Of a DNA stretch of 64,000 bases, positions 11,332 through 22,224 are shown in pieces (the stretch's first letter is position 1; every line of letters begins with the position of its first letter). The position numbers and the translations under genes were made by a program. Under the pieces are notes generated by a model. It was not told the origin of the DNA, searched no databases, and saw nothing but the letters and a program-made list of their open reading frames with translations. Source of the stretch: Allomyces macrogynus ATCC 38327 (taxonomy: Eukaryota > Blastocladiomycota > Blastocladiomycetes > Blastocladiales > Blastocladiaceae); the NCBI GenBank assembly GCA_000151295.1, contig GG745346.1, forward strand, positions 228,531 through 292,530, in the 5' to 3' direction.

Positions 11332-14300
11332 ATGCGCGACGATCCATCTCCCGAGACCGCCGGCTCGACGGCCAACTTTGACTTGACGCGCGTTCACTTC
11401 TATGCCGCCACCAATGCGGTCTTTGCTGCACTCGAGGCTGCGCACCGCGCCAAGGGCCTGTTGACCGGCGAGTGGGCATTTGATACGCCCGAAGCGCGCG
11501 AGTCGACGCTCGATTACATTATGCATCGCCTCTCCCAGGCCGTGCTCGCCATGGACGTGGATACGATCCAGCTTGCGCAGCCCTACAAGCCGACGCCGCG
11601 ATTGCGGCCCATGAAGTTGTACCGCGCTCTGGCTCGCCGTTTGCCGACGTTCAAGTCGGATCCGGCCACTCTTCTCACAAATGCGCAGCTGCAGCAAGAC
11701 GTGCGCGCCATGATTGCGCTCTGGATTGACGAGACGATTGCGGGCTCCATGCCGCCGCTGATTGAGACGGGGTGGGTGCCGCGTGCCACGGGCAAACAGT
11801 ACACGGTCCCGAACCCGTTTTTGCGTGGGAGAGCGGCGGGCAAAGTGCGGTTCAACATTGCAGCCATGACGAAGGTGCGTTGATGCTGATGAGAGCCAAT
11901 GATGTGGATGGGGGCTGATGCTGTGCACGTACAGACCAAAGTCGTGCCATCTGCCGCATCGATCCGCACACGGAGCCAGACCCGCCGGGCGACATCGGCT
12001 TCGGATCCGGCTGTACCTGTTCGTCATGATCACGGCTCACCTGCGCGACAGGCCGCGAAACGCTCAAGTACGCGCTCGCCTGGTCGTTCCGCTCCGGCAT
12101 CACGAACCCGACGGGTCCCGCCCAGAAAGCGTGCGGCGGCCAGCATTGCGGCAGACCCACCTGAACAAGAGGATGCGGTCGATCTCGTGCGCGAGTCGCT
12201 GCATTGCGAACCGGTCGTTGCCGTGGCTCTCGTTGCGCCTGGAGGCGATAGTATTCATTGTGACGTGGATGCCTCTCACGAGCCGGCCGATTTTGATTGC
12301 GATCAGCGCACAGCTGCTGAGAAAAGAGGCGAGGGGGATGATGTTGAGGAAGAGGAAGAGGACGAAGACGACGATTATGATGACGCGCTCGAGTCCGATT
12401 GGTCGCCCTTGCCTCGCATCCCGCTGTCGGTTCAACATGATCCAATGCACTGTCTCTCGCCGCTCCTCACCGACTCAAACTGCAGCGACGCCGAGATTCC
12501 AATGACGCCGACGCCCGCTGGCCTGTCGCACTGCTCTTCGGCTGCTTCAACCAGGACTCCGTCCCCGTCGCCGACTTTTGACGCTCTGTGGTCTCCGCTA
12601 TTTCCATTGCAGGAACATGAGACGCCGGATCACGCGCGCGCAAGTGCGTCGCCGCTGCCTCCGCCGCCGCCATTCCGGTCCTTGTCGATGCTCGGCCAGC
12701 TCGCGAGCGCCATGCTATCGGACCAAGACAACCTGTTTGCCTCGCCTCCGTCGCCCCCGGCCACGTTTGGCGATCACGCGGCCGCAGCGATCTCGCCAGT
12801 GCCGGTGGAGTTGCCGCTTCTTGATTCTGCCAACGACGACGAAACGTGGTCCACGGCAATATCAGTCAATGACGGGTTCACGGCCGTGTTTCCGCTGCCT
12901 CCGACCGGAGCTCGCTGTGCTTTGTTGGTCGAGTTGATGCGCACGCGGGCCCAGCTCGCTCAACTCCGCACCTCGTCGAAGTCGACCGCGCCATCCTCGG
13001 CACCTCCCGCACGTCCTGCACCTCCCGTCACGGCTCACGCGCGCTACTCAACGCGCAGCAAGACTCGAGCTGCAAGCACGCGGACAGCGCGGGACGAAAT
13101 GTCTGGTGCTGAGACGACAGCGAGCGCCGATGAATGCCCGGCGCTGCTGCCTCCTGCATTCCTTCTGTCCGCATTGTTCCCCACACCGCCGGAACCGGCC
13201 GACCCGCAACGCGATTCGGCACCATGCGACGTCCACGATCCACCCACCGTCGCTGGCGCAATGGTGGCAGTCGTGCCGATTTCGCACGACGATTTGGGCG
13301 CACCGGCACTCCCCGACTTCGAGCGCGGGCCGGAACCGGCCGAGCAGATCTGGGTGACTCTGGAACTCGATTCGCCAACTGGTCGGGTTCTGCCGTTGTC
13401 TGCGAGTGCGTGTGACCCACCGGCCCCCGCTGCGCCCTTGCCCGTTTTTGACTTGGGCCCCGGGGCAACGATCACTCCACCTCGTTCCTCGGATATCTCT
13501 CCCGCATCCTCTCCACCGCGGATTGGCGAGCAAATCGGGTTGGCGCTTGCTGGGCCGCCGTCGCCGCAGGTGGTGCCGGATCCCATTTATTCGGCCCCAA
13601 CGGGCCACGCGCCGCTCGTTACGACCCCAGTTTTGTCTCCACCCATCGCGCTCGCTTCACGACCAGCCCCGTATCCGCTGCGCTTCACCCGCTTCGATCT
13701 GGTCGCGCCGCACGATCCGACCTACACGCATTTCGAGCTCGTTGCACCGTCCAGCCCGACCGATCTCGCTCTGCATCCGGCCTCCACACTTGCACCGGTT
13801 TTCACCAAGAAACTCGCAAAGGCACTAGTCACCTCCATTTCCGAGTCGCTGGCGGCGTTCCCGCCGCCGCTCCCCGGCACGGACCCGCACCTCGCGGTTC
13901 TCGCCATGGTCCTGCCGTACGTGTTCGACGTGATGACCGTCGCGCCGAGCGCCACGGAGCGCGCCATGTACGCTGCGGGCGTCTACCCGTTCCAGGGGCT
14001 CGACCTTGCGGTGCTTGTCGCGAAAATCAACGAGTTTGAACGCAACGTGCCGCAGTCGCCCGTACGGCTCCCGACCACGAGCGACGTGTCGGCGGTCCCG
14101 GCGGCAGCGTATTCGAGTTCGACATCGCGCCGCCGTGCAACAGACGCGATCGCGGACGCGCCGGCCGCGAAGAAGCGGCGCGTCGATGGGCCCGTTGGCG
14201 GAGCGTACGTGCGGGGACCGGTCCCTCCGCCACATGCCGCCTACCATGCGCTGTTTCCCGCGGTCATGCAGCAGTATCCGCAGTGCGACGCGATCGGCAA

Positions 14301-14436
14301 GGTCGCACAGGCGTGTGTCGCGTACGCGTGTGAGCGGCGGCTCGCGCTGAGCGAGTTTCAGCAGGTGCTAGTAATGGGGTTGCCGGTGCTGGCCGAGGCG
14401 TATGAGCGGTTGCGGGAGCGCCGGGTTGAGGGGTAA
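11332..14436 (+). CDS. unknown protein, 1,014 aa, with acidic and Pro/Ser-rich middle
   Basis: I do not recognise this family. Two exons: 11332-11874 and 11935-14436, with a 60-bp intron (GTGCGT..ACAG) in phase 0. Residues 1-181 form a compact domain with FDTPEARESTLDYIMHRL, WIDETIAGSMPPLIETGW and NPFLRGRAAGKVRFN. After the splice come Arg/Ser-rich sequence, an acidic run (EEEEEDEDDDYDDA) and about 550 residues rich in Pro, Ser and Ala. A C-terminal folded-looking segment follows from about residue 805, containing LAKALVTSISESL and FQGLDLAVLVAKINEF, then a basic KKRRVD stretch that could be a nuclear localisation signal. The decayed paralogue upstream preserves the two ends and the intron donor but not the middle, so the ends are the likely functional domains. 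A nuclear or chromatin role is only a guess. Confidence 0.85.
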
Positions 14437-15073
14437 CCTGTGGGAAGGGCGAGAGTACCGGGGGAAGGTGATGGCACCCGCGGGCTTGGATCGTGGGGTC
14501 GGGGTTTGGCGAGGTTTGGCCCGAGTGGACCTAGAAGTCTGTCGTAATTGAAGGAATGCACACGACCACGGTTGTTGAGTCATAGCACACTGACATGAAT
14601 CCATCAGCAACCAGCCCGCAAGCAAATGGTACCCACGGCTTCTCCTTCTTCAAGACCGAGCTCCTCGACCGTGCGGTCTTCGCAAAATCCGTTCCCCCAG
14701 GTGTAGAATGGCGGTTTCTTTTGCTAATGGGCCACCAAACTGCTCATGGCTTCGCGCATGCGAGGCCGAGACGTCATGGTGATTTAGAACAGGTGATGAA
14801 GCTTGCGAGAGACAAAGGCCGTTTGCAGTGTGCAGGAGTGGAGATTGCTCGGCGTGATGAATGGCGACGGCTGCTGCTGCAGAACTGATGACGTGGACCG
14901 AGGGTGGATCCACCCGTTCTCTGCATCTCCGCTGCCTCTCGCTATCTGCTCCAAACAACACCTACAACAACCTCTCCAGCCGCCGTCAACTCGACGCTTG
15001 GAAGTGCAGCATTTTGAGAGCATCGAATCAGCGTGCTGTCAGCAACGGACCCGTCCAGAATCCACACGACGGC
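14437..15073. other. intergenic and leader region of the first F-box/LRR gene
   Basis: No separate gene is seen. An in-frame upstream ATG at 14861 could extend the next gene by 71 residues. That extension lacks family similarity and spans the conserved leader motif found in non-coding position in other copies, so I treat it as 5' leader. Confidence 0.5.
14987..15010 (+). promoter_or_regulatory. family leader motif upstream of F-box/LRR copy A
   Basis: CAACTCGACGCTTGGAAGTG matches the CAACTCGACGCATTCA-type box found just upstream of other F-box/LRR copies. It is 77 bp from the chosen ATG. Confidence 0.5.
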
Positions 15074-16918
15074 ATGAACCCTGCAACACAGTCGGGGCCC
15101 TCAGCGCCTCCTGACGTGCACCAAGAGTCGCTGCCGGTAACCCGCACGCCGTTCGAGTGTCTTCCCAGTGAATTGATTGAGGCAATTTGCTTTTGGGTTC
15201 TGCGCGCGGACGCGACGAGCTGGCAGTCGCGCACGACACTTCTACAATTTGCGTTTGTCTCAGTGTCGTTATTCGGGCCCGCCATCCGTGCAGCGCTGCG
15301 CGACCGTGACTTATCCACGGAGCCTTTTATTCTTGCGACCAGAGCCGACTGGGATGCTTGGGACCACTCAAATCGCGGCCCGCCTCTCTCACCTGGCCAA
15401 TATGTCGTGATTTCGTCAAGCCAGACACCGGTGCAGCAGTACGTGTACCTGGCGCTTCCCCCACGCAGCCTCTGTGGCGAAAATGATCCATCATCCGAAG
15501 ACTCTGTGGTGTCCTGGCGGCGGTCAATGCTCCCAGTCCCATATCGCCAACTTGTGCATGCGCATATTGATGCTTATCATCTCTCTGACATTTTGATCCC
15601 GCCAATGTGTCGCCATCTCACCATTCGGAGCTGCGACAATGGCCAGTGGCCTGTCTGCCCGCCGTCGGTTCAATCGCTTGTGATTCGCGACTTCTCCATC
15701 CCATATGGCTGGCTGCCAATGGCTCTTGCTTCGAATCCTTCCTCTTTGCGTGAGCTGACAATCTATTTTACAAGCGATGATGGCGGAACGACGTTGTCGG
15801 ATCTCTACGACCATCTCCCAGCGACCTTGACAGTGCTCAAAATCATTGATGACTGCGAGTTACCTGAGGAGCTGGGCGAGCAAAACGGCGCTGCTCTTTC
15901 ACGGGCCCTCGCTCGAATGCCCTACTTGACAGTGTTTCATCACGGGCTGCTTACTTGTCTTGGTGACGCCGTGCATGTTCTCAATGGGCTAGCATTAGCG
16001 CAACAAGCGTTCAAGTTGACACCCATGCGGTCGGTTTTGCTCTCTGTCTTTTCTGAAACTTCTTCTTTGCCAACACAACCACAGTTTGTCCCAGGGGCGC
16101 ATGAAGTTCTCATTGATGCGCTCTCGATCAAATTGGAAATGCCCAACCAGGACCTGACCTCGGACGATTACGAGTTGCATCTGCTTGGCCTGCTTGAATT
16201 CATGCCCCAACCGCGGCAGTCGCTCAAACTTGATCTCCCAACATGGCCAGATCACGTTGTTGCAGGGATCATGAAGCGCTTTGCGTCCCCGACGCTGCAA
16301 TCGCTGCACTTTCGCGGGAATCGTGGGCTTATGTTACCTGACCCCTCGTTTGACTTTCATCGTCATTGCAAGTCTTGTTTCCGGCTCTCGTCGCTCGGCC
16401 GGCTCGATGTGCTCTTTCCCGCGCTCACATCGCTCACCATGGCCTGGTGCCTTCCTGGTAAGGTGCTCGCCACAGACTTGGGATTGGCCGCTCCATGGGC
16501 GTTGCCGCCCATGCTGCACACTCTCAATCTGTCCGGCAACAAACTCGTGACAGAGGACCTTGTTGCGATTTGGCCCTTCTTGCCGCCCAGCCTACGCTCG
16601 TTGCAGATCACTTCGAATCGACTTGACAAGCTGCCCGAATCGTTCCCGCCGCAGCTTTGCTCGCTCAACGTCTCTTACAACCCGCAACTGTATTTCTGGG
16701 TGGGCGTGATGGATGCCTTGCCATTGACGCTCCGTTTCCTCAACATCAGTTCGTGCGACCTTGGGCGCGAAGTGGCACGGCCGCTATATTCGTTGCTCGA
16801 GCTCATTGGGATGTCGCGTGCGACTGGGGAACCGAGGCTGAAGGTGCTGGCTGATGGGAACCGATTTTCGTTGGATGCGGAGATTGAGCGATTGATTCGT
16901 GACCAACTGGGTGCCTGA
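15074..16918 (+). CDS. F-box/leucine-rich-repeat protein, copy A, 614 aa
   Basis: Probable substrate receptor of an SCF-type ubiquitin ligase: the F-box would bind Skp1 and the LRR would bind a target. It is a single uninterrupted exon. Residues about 24-60 are F-box-like (PFECLPSELIEAICFWVLR). A family block SPGQYVVISSSQ follows, then WPVCPPSVQSL and the repeats LSDLYDHLPATLTVLKI and ALSRALARMPYLTV. The C-terminal LRR ladder is CFRLSSLGRLDVLFPALTSL, then LNLSGNKL, LQITSNRLDKLPESFP and LNVSYN. The start at 15074 is chosen because its NPAT residues align with decayed copy B. Codon usage is visibly less G/C-biased than in TOR or FKS. Confidence 0.85.
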   Translation: MNPATQSGPSAPPDVHQESLPVTRTPFECLPSELIEAICFWVLRADATSWQSRTTLLQFAFVSVSLFGPAIRAALRDRDLSTEPFILATRADWDAWDHSNRGPPLSPGQYVVISSSQTPVQQYVYLALPPRSLCGENDPSSEDSVVSWRRSMLPVPYRQLVHAHIDAYHLSDILIPPMCRHLTIRSCDNGQWPVCPPSVQSLVIRDFSIPYGWLPMALASNPSSLRELTIYFTSDDGGTTLSDLYDHLPATLTVLKIIDDCELPEELGEQNGAALSRALARMPYLTVFHHGLLTCLGDAVHVLNGLALAQQAFKLTPMRSVLLSVFSETSSLPTQPQFVPGAHEVLIDALSIKLEMPNQDLTSDDYELHLLGLLEFMPQPRQSLKLDLPTWPDHVVAGIMKRFASPTLQSLHFRGNRGLMLPDPSFDFHRHCKSCFRLSSLGRLDVLFPALTSLTMAWCLPGKVLATDLGLAAPWALPPMLHTLNLSGNKLVTEDLVAIWPFLPPSLRSLQITSNRLDKLPESFPPQLCSLNVSYNPQLYFWVGVMDALPLTLRFLNISSCDLGREVARPLYSLLELIGMSRATGEPRLKVLADGNRFSLDAEIERLIRDQLGA

Positions 16919-17406
16919 TCGGGTGGAGAACGAAGTTCACAATCCAATTTGCTTGATCTACACCATGAGTGAAACTGGGAGCAAATGACGGTTTGTCCAA
17001 GCACATGTCCAGTTCGCAGGGTGCTTATCAAGGAGCCGGAGATGTGGTGACATTGGCCGACGGGCAGGTGCGGAGCAGTCACACTTCTCATGGAGAGTAG
17101 TTCGTATCAAGGGTACATGTTTGGCGAGACAAGGACCCACGAAGGCTTCTCACAACACCAACACCAGGGTTGAGGACGAAACCATCAATAACCGAGCAAT
17201 GAGGGCCAACGTCCAATGTCTCCGCCGACTTGTTAGCGTGGCGATGAGTGGCCAGGGTCGCTCAAGAGGGTGCGCTCATAATGAGAAGCGAGGATTAATC
17301 CACACCACTTTCAGACCTTGCGAAAGCATATGCTTGAACGCGTGCCGTTCAATGACGACGCACGTTCGTGCTTTGCTAGTCGAATTCTTACCAAGTAGCT
17401 GTCACG
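16919..17406. other. intergenic, no gene seen
   Basis: Spacer between F-box/LRR copies A and B. No coding or structural element is recognised. Confidence 0.5.
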
Positions 17407-17424
17407 CAACTTGACGCATGCAAG
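17407..17424 (+). promoter_or_regulatory. family leader motif upstream of F-box/LRR pseudogene B
   Basis: CAACTTGACGCATGCAAG is the same box as in other family copies, retained although the gene behind it is dead. Confidence 0.45.
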
Positions 17425-17505
17425 AGCAGCCCATTATTGAATCAACATTGCTCTGCGAGCAATGGCCTCAGGCGAAAACGGCTCGCCAACGTCAATCCTG
17501 CAACC

Positions 17506-18172
17506 ATGTTAGGATGCTCGACACTTCCCAGGTTCCACCAACAACTAACGGCTCCGATGACTCGCGCGCCGTTCGAGTGTCTGCCCAGCAAATTGATCGA
17601 GTCGATTTGCTTCTGGATCCTGCGGAACAACAACGTCTTGGACTCTCGCTTTTACGAATGCATTTTCCTCGGCGTCGTTTTTCGCGCCCGCCATTCGTGC
17701 AACCCTGCACGACCGCAATCCTTCCTTGTTGCGGCAATTCCTTGCCGACTGGAATGTGTTTCGGAAATGGGACGCTTTGAAGCACGGGTTTGAGCCGTCC
17801 CCCGGCCAGTACTTTGTGATTTCGTCCACCCAGACGTCACCGTGGCAACGCGCGTACCTGAGGCTTCCCCCAGGCTACTTCGACCTCGAGCGCAGCGATT
17901 GTGCTTCAATCAAGGACAAGCCAGTGCCTGATTAGTCTTCGTATGCCGTTTCGCTATTTGTATATGCATAGATTGACGCGTTGCCATTGACGCCCCGTGT
18001 CCTCAACCTCTCTTCGAGCGACCTTGGACGCGAATTGGCGCAGTTACTTTTTTTGCATTTTCAGCCTTATAGGAACGTCACACGCAACTGGGAAGCCGAG
18101 GCTGGCTGTAGTTGGCCAACGAAAACCACGTTGAGGTGCAGAAGGAGGTCCACCGTTTTGTTCGTGACTTGC
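17506..18172 (+). pseudogene. F-box/LRR pseudogene B with the LRR region deleted
   Basis: It starts like copy A: APFECLPSKLIESICFWILR from the ATG at 17506. The frame then breaks near 17640, resumes as SPGQYFVISSTQTSPWQRAY at about 17800, and breaks again. From about 17975 the sequence jumps to the family's extreme C-terminus (IDALPLTPRVLNLSSSDLGR), matching MDALPLTLRFLNISSCDLGR of copy A. Roughly 1.2 kb coding for nearly the whole LRR domain is therefore missing, with the junction between about 17935 and 17975. Confidence 0.85.
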
Positions 18173-18393
18173 CAGGAGGCTGAAATTTCAGTTCTTCATT
18201 TCATCAAGCATGATCGGCACTCTTGGGACGGATGACCACTTGCAGGCCGGACGAGAAGGAGCCGATAGCTATGTCAACAAATGAACCAGAATGACAATGC
18301 ATGTGACGTTGTCAACTGCTTGCACGTTCTCCACAGCTTCTGCCTTGCGAATTGCGCTGTAAGAGAAGAACTTGCACGAGAAGGGCATGATGA

Positions 18394-19100
18394 TCAGAAA
18401 ATCACCCGGGCATCCAAAACGTCACCGTCTTCAAGATCAAGGTTCCCCATCGTGCTATTGTCCCACATCCGGTCCCCATCAAGCGATAAGATGATCATAT
18501 CCGGTAATGACCTACCAAGCCGATTGTAAACCCTCTTGACGTGACGAATCGTGTCTGACAGGAGCACGGAAATCGGGAAACGCTGGCCCTTCACGTTGCG
18601 AAAGTTGATCTCGAATGCTTCCACTCGCGCATTCCCGATAGCGATGGTAATGGAGCCGCCAATGTCGGCGCGAGCAGCGCCAATGGAACCGGCATAGCTA
18701 ACGTTTCGTCCCAAATCACGGCGGGCGGCTCGCCCCACCGCGCACGGGAGCAAGCGAGCGTGCTTTCTAGACGACGCGAACGGTTTGCACGGTCCATGAT
18801 CCACGCGCCCTTGCGTTCGTGATGGATCCAGAACGGCAGGCGCTGGTTCATGGCCAAGTAGGCGCGCGTGTCGAGAATGTGCGCGTGCCAAACGGCGTCG
18901 ATGACAGCGCTTGGCGAGAGCAGGACCACTTCCGTCATTGTGATGAGAGCTAGGAACCGACGGTACTCGCGAATGGTGAGTTCGATGTCGGCAGTAGGAA
19001 TTTAAGCGTGCAGGTCGTTGGCAGGTTGGCAGCGAGCGAGTCCATATCGAGGTGGTGCTCGAGAAAGTGGGTAACAGCATCGGCACTGGGCAGCTGAGGC
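18394..19100 (-). pseudogene. GRDP-like/SUMO-like fusion pseudogene (copy C1)
   Basis: Read on the minus strand, pieces of the family appear in order but in different frames: HFLEHHLDMDSLAANL (about 19030-19080), IREYRRFLAL then LLSPSAVIDAVWHAHILDTR and CSRARWGEPPAVIWDE (18690-18960). After another frame change near 18660 a SUMO-like domain follows, with VKRVYNRLGRSLPDMIILSL and LDLEDGDVLDARVIF. The first frame change is -1 and falls where copies C6 and C7 also change frame. The KVVHHD segment seen in other copies is shortened here. Confidence 0.8.
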
Positions 19101-19421
19101 GGGCCGGCTGCGGGCGCATCAGCGACGGAGACAGCAGCAGCAGAAAACGTTGCTCGGCGCTTGCGAGGTCAAGATGCCATGGTGGTTGCGGGGTCTGTAT
19201 GCGGGCAGTTGAAAGCAACGGCAAACCACGAGTGACATTTGACCCGTGGGGCAAGTAGTGGAAGCATCATGCAAGAGTGAACGGCCTGCATCACATCACA
19301 TCACACGTTCCGTCCTCTAGTATGCCCCTCGTTCGCTCGGCTTTGTAGCCGCGGCCGTTCGCTTGAGCACCAGCTCGACAGCAGTCAGAGACCCGTAACT
19401 CCTTGCAAGCAAGTGCAGCAT

Positions 19422-21284
19422 ATGACGAGAATGGACCACTGTGCAGGCATCGAGAGCTCGCATCAACCGCGTGGCAAGATCGACCTCGACCCTGCACCGC
19501 ATGCGCAGCTGCCGCCCAGGACGACACGCACTTCGCCGTTCGAGTGTCTGCCCGACGAGTTGATTGAATTGGTTGGCGATTGGATCTTGCGCACGAATGC
19601 GGTGGGCCTTCATTCGCGCAAGACGCTCTTGCAATTTGCGTTGGCCTCGCCATTCTTTTTCGCACCCGCGATCCGTGCAGTGCTGCGCGACTCTAGCCAA
19701 TCCACGCACTCGTTTGTTCTTGTCGAATGGGACAGTTGGCAACATCGCGCCTTCAATTTGCCTTCACCCGGCGGTTATATTGTGGTTTCATCCAACGATG
19801 CAGCAGCGCGACAATATGCGTATTTGGTGCTTCCACGACGCAGCACTGGCCACGACGACGAGCACGCGCCAACTGATCGAGATTTGAATTTCTGGCGCCG
19901 CTCGTTGCTCCCTGTCCCGCTCCGTCATGTTGCGCGTGCTCAGATCAACGCTTGCCATCTCTCTCTTGCCTCCATCCCGCCAATGTGCCGCTACCTCTCG
20001 ATTATGGAATGCAATCCAGACCAATGGCCGGTGTGCCCACCGTCGGTTCAAACGCTCATTTTTCGAGATCTTTCCATTACGCGAGAACAGCTCCCATTTT
20101 TTCTCGCGTCGTTCCCTCCACGTTTGAGCGAATTGACGATTGGCGTGGGATGGCTTGATGACGATGCGACGCTGTCGGATCTGTACGACCGGCTACCCGC
20201 CACGTTGGCGATGCTCAAGGTTACCGAGGATGACTGCTATTATCCCGACGAATTAGGCGTGCACAGTGGAACTGCGCTGTCACAGGCCCTCGCTCGCATG
20301 CCACACTTGACAATGTTTCATCACGAACTGTTGCTTCGTCCTGATGATCTGGTTCATGTCGTGAACGGGCTCACACTCGCGCATCAGGCGGGTAAGTCCA
20401 TGGCAATGCGGTCGGTGTCACTTTCCGTCTCGGCCAACATCGCGATGCCACTGGCGCAAGTTCACCTCGTCCAGGGCACGGGTGGCCTTTTTGTTGGCAA
20501 GCTCTCGGTTCGATTCCACGTCTTCTTTGGCCAGGACGTGACCTCAGGCGAGTACAGGTCGCATCTCCTCGACTTGATTCGCATCCTGCCCAAGCCTCTG
20601 TATTCGCTGAAACTTGATGTTCCCGCGTGGCCTGATCAAATGATTGGGCAGGTCATGCAGCGCTTTGCGTCGCCGACGCTCAATTCACTGCACATCAGCG
20701 GCCAGCGTCGCCATTTGTGGGGCGGGCTGGAGTCCGAGTTTGATGTGTCGCTCCTCAAGGAGTGCTTCCGGCTCTCATCGCTCGGCCGACTTGACGTGCA
20801 ATTTCCGACACTCACGTCGCTCGCCATCACAGGTTGCTTGCCTCGCATGGCGATTGCTGCTGACCCTGGTTTGGTCGCGCCGTGGGTATTCCCACCCTGC
20901 CTCCGCACTCTCAACTTGTCGAGCAACCAACTTGTGGCTCAAGATATTGAATCCCTTTGGCAAATATTACCAGGCGACCTGTGCTCGCTTATGATCGGTT
21001 GGAATCAAATCAAGTCTCTCCCGAAACGGTTCCCACCATTGCTGCGCTCACTCGACCTTCCGTACAACGCCAACATGGATCGTGACGTGGACTGGATTGA
21101 CGCGTTGCCATCCACGCTCCGTTGCCTGGACGTGAGTATGTGCGATCTTAAAAGGGAGGCGGCGCTACGGCTGCTCGCGCTTCAAAAGAAGGTTGGGATG
21201 CGGCGCGCGAATGGCGAACCGAAGCTGACGGTGTTGATGGCGTGCCGGAAAAGATTTGTTATGGACGGAGAGATAGAGCTCTAG
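19422..21284 (+). CDS. F-box/leucine-rich-repeat protein, copy D, 620 aa
   Basis: Intact single-exon copy and likely SCF substrate receptor. F-box-like SPFECLPDELIELVGDWIL lies near residues 40-58, then SPGGYIVVSSND, IPPMCRYLSIMEC and WPVCPPSVQTL. The repeats include LSDLYDRLPATLAMLKV and ALSQALARMPHLTMFHHELL. The C-terminal ladder is CFRLSSLGRLDVQFPTLTSL, LNLSSNQL, IKSLPKRFPPLLRSL and IDALPSTLRCLDVS. The first true ATG in frame is at 19422; a leader box lies about 50 bp upstream (CAGCTCGACA at 19371). Copy A is its closest relative in the window by eye. Confidence 0.88.
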   Translation: MTRMDHCAGIESSHQPRGKIDLDPAPHAQLPPRTTRTSPFECLPDELIELVGDWILRTNAVGLHSRKTLLQFALASPFFFAPAIRAVLRDSSQSTHSFVLVEWDSWQHRAFNLPSPGGYIVVSSNDAAARQYAYLVLPRRSTGHDDEHAPTDRDLNFWRRSLLPVPLRHVARAQINACHLSLASIPPMCRYLSIMECNPDQWPVCPPSVQTLIFRDLSITREQLPFFLASFPPRLSELTIGVGWLDDDATLSDLYDRLPATLAMLKVTEDDCYYPDELGVHSGTALSQALARMPHLTMFHHELLLRPDDLVHVVNGLTLAHQAGKSMAMRSVSLSVSANIAMPLAQVHLVQGTGGLFVGKLSVRFHVFFGQDVTSGEYRSHLLDLIRILPKPLYSLKLDVPAWPDQMIGQVMQRFASPTLNSLHISGQRRHLWGGLESEFDVSLLKECFRLSSLGRLDVQFPTLTSLAITGCLPRMAIAADPGLVAPWVFPPCLRTLNLSSNQLVAQDIESLWQILPGDLCSLMIGWNQIKSLPKRFPPLLRSLDLPYNANMDRDVDWIDALPSTLRCLDVSMCDLKREAALRLLALQKKVGMRRANGEPKLTVLMACRKRFVMDGEIEL

Positions 21285-21652
21285 CTTGCGGATTTTTGGC
21301 GGCTCGGGTGGAGAGTGATGCTTGAGATCTGACTTGATTGATTGATTGGACAACTTTGTGCGGAGGACAGTTGTGAGCGTAAAGAATGGAAGAGACCAGA
21401 CGCAACGCGCACACCTGCGGAGAAAAAGGCCGCTTTAACGCTGACACCCCCGCTCCAAAATCGACACGAGAGAACTGTTCAAACTCCTGTCGTTCATTGC
21501 CGCGTCAAAACTTGTTCACACAGTATGCCGCAGCAACCAGACTGGTGTTATCATGCATCCACAACATCACCATCCAGCTAATCGACGTTTTCCATCCTTA
21601 TTTCGTCGTTGAGCCGTTCTCCGTCGATTTCGAAGCCAGTCACGTCAGGCGG
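21285..21652. other. intergenic, no gene seen
   Basis: Spacer between convergent family members (F-box/LRR copy D and GRDP fragment C2). Nothing recognised. Confidence 0.5.
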
Positions 21653-22081
21653 TCAGCCCCCAAGCCGATGGTCTAGCTTGTCTGACGGCAGGGCAAGGAT
21701 TCGCGTCCGATTGCCTCGTGCTTCTGACCAGCTCGATGTTCTTGCCGTTTGCGCAAACTGTTCGTGCTGGGTCCCAGCAGCGCAGGCACCACTGGTGATG
21801 CCAGTACGGCACGTTCCTCGTCCCAAATCGCGGCTCACCCCACCACATCCAGTCGCACGTGAGCGTGTTCTCGAGCCAACGCTGGCGGTTAGCGCGATCA
21901 GCGGCCCACGCGCCGTGGGCTCGTGATGGATCCAAAAAGGGAGCCACTTGTTCATGGCCAAGTAGGAGCGCGTGCCGAGACTATGCAGCGAGGTTGAGCC
22001 CTTTGACGCCCAAGATGAGCGCCAAGGACCAAGGATGGTGCAAACGGCGCAAGCACGACACATCTCCCGGATCCACATCAT
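21653..22081 (-). pseudogene. GRDP-like family fragment (copy C2)
   Basis: The minus strand shows LGTRSYLAMNKWLPFWIHHE in one frame and DRANRQRWLENTLTC ... WWGEP in another, matching DTRAYLAMNQQLPFWIHHD and ANRARRLENTLACYRARWGEP of the family. The first half of the domain (the WHAH motif) and an alignable ubiquitin-like tail are missing or too decayed to see. Confidence 0.7.
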
Positions 22082-22224
22082 TCAGCACTCGGCAAGAAAG
22101 GCTTGCATCCGCTCTTGCTCTTGACTGCAGCGACGGCCACATCGCAGCATCAGGCCACCTCCAAGAATAGCACAGAAAGACTTGAGGCATTCCTCGAGAC
22201 CATATCAACGGATCAACGAAACAA

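Noticed and set aside
14861..15073. 71-residue N-terminal extension of F-box/LRR copy A
   Set aside because: It contains the family leader box, which is outside the coding region in copies G and H, and has no similarity to other family proteins.
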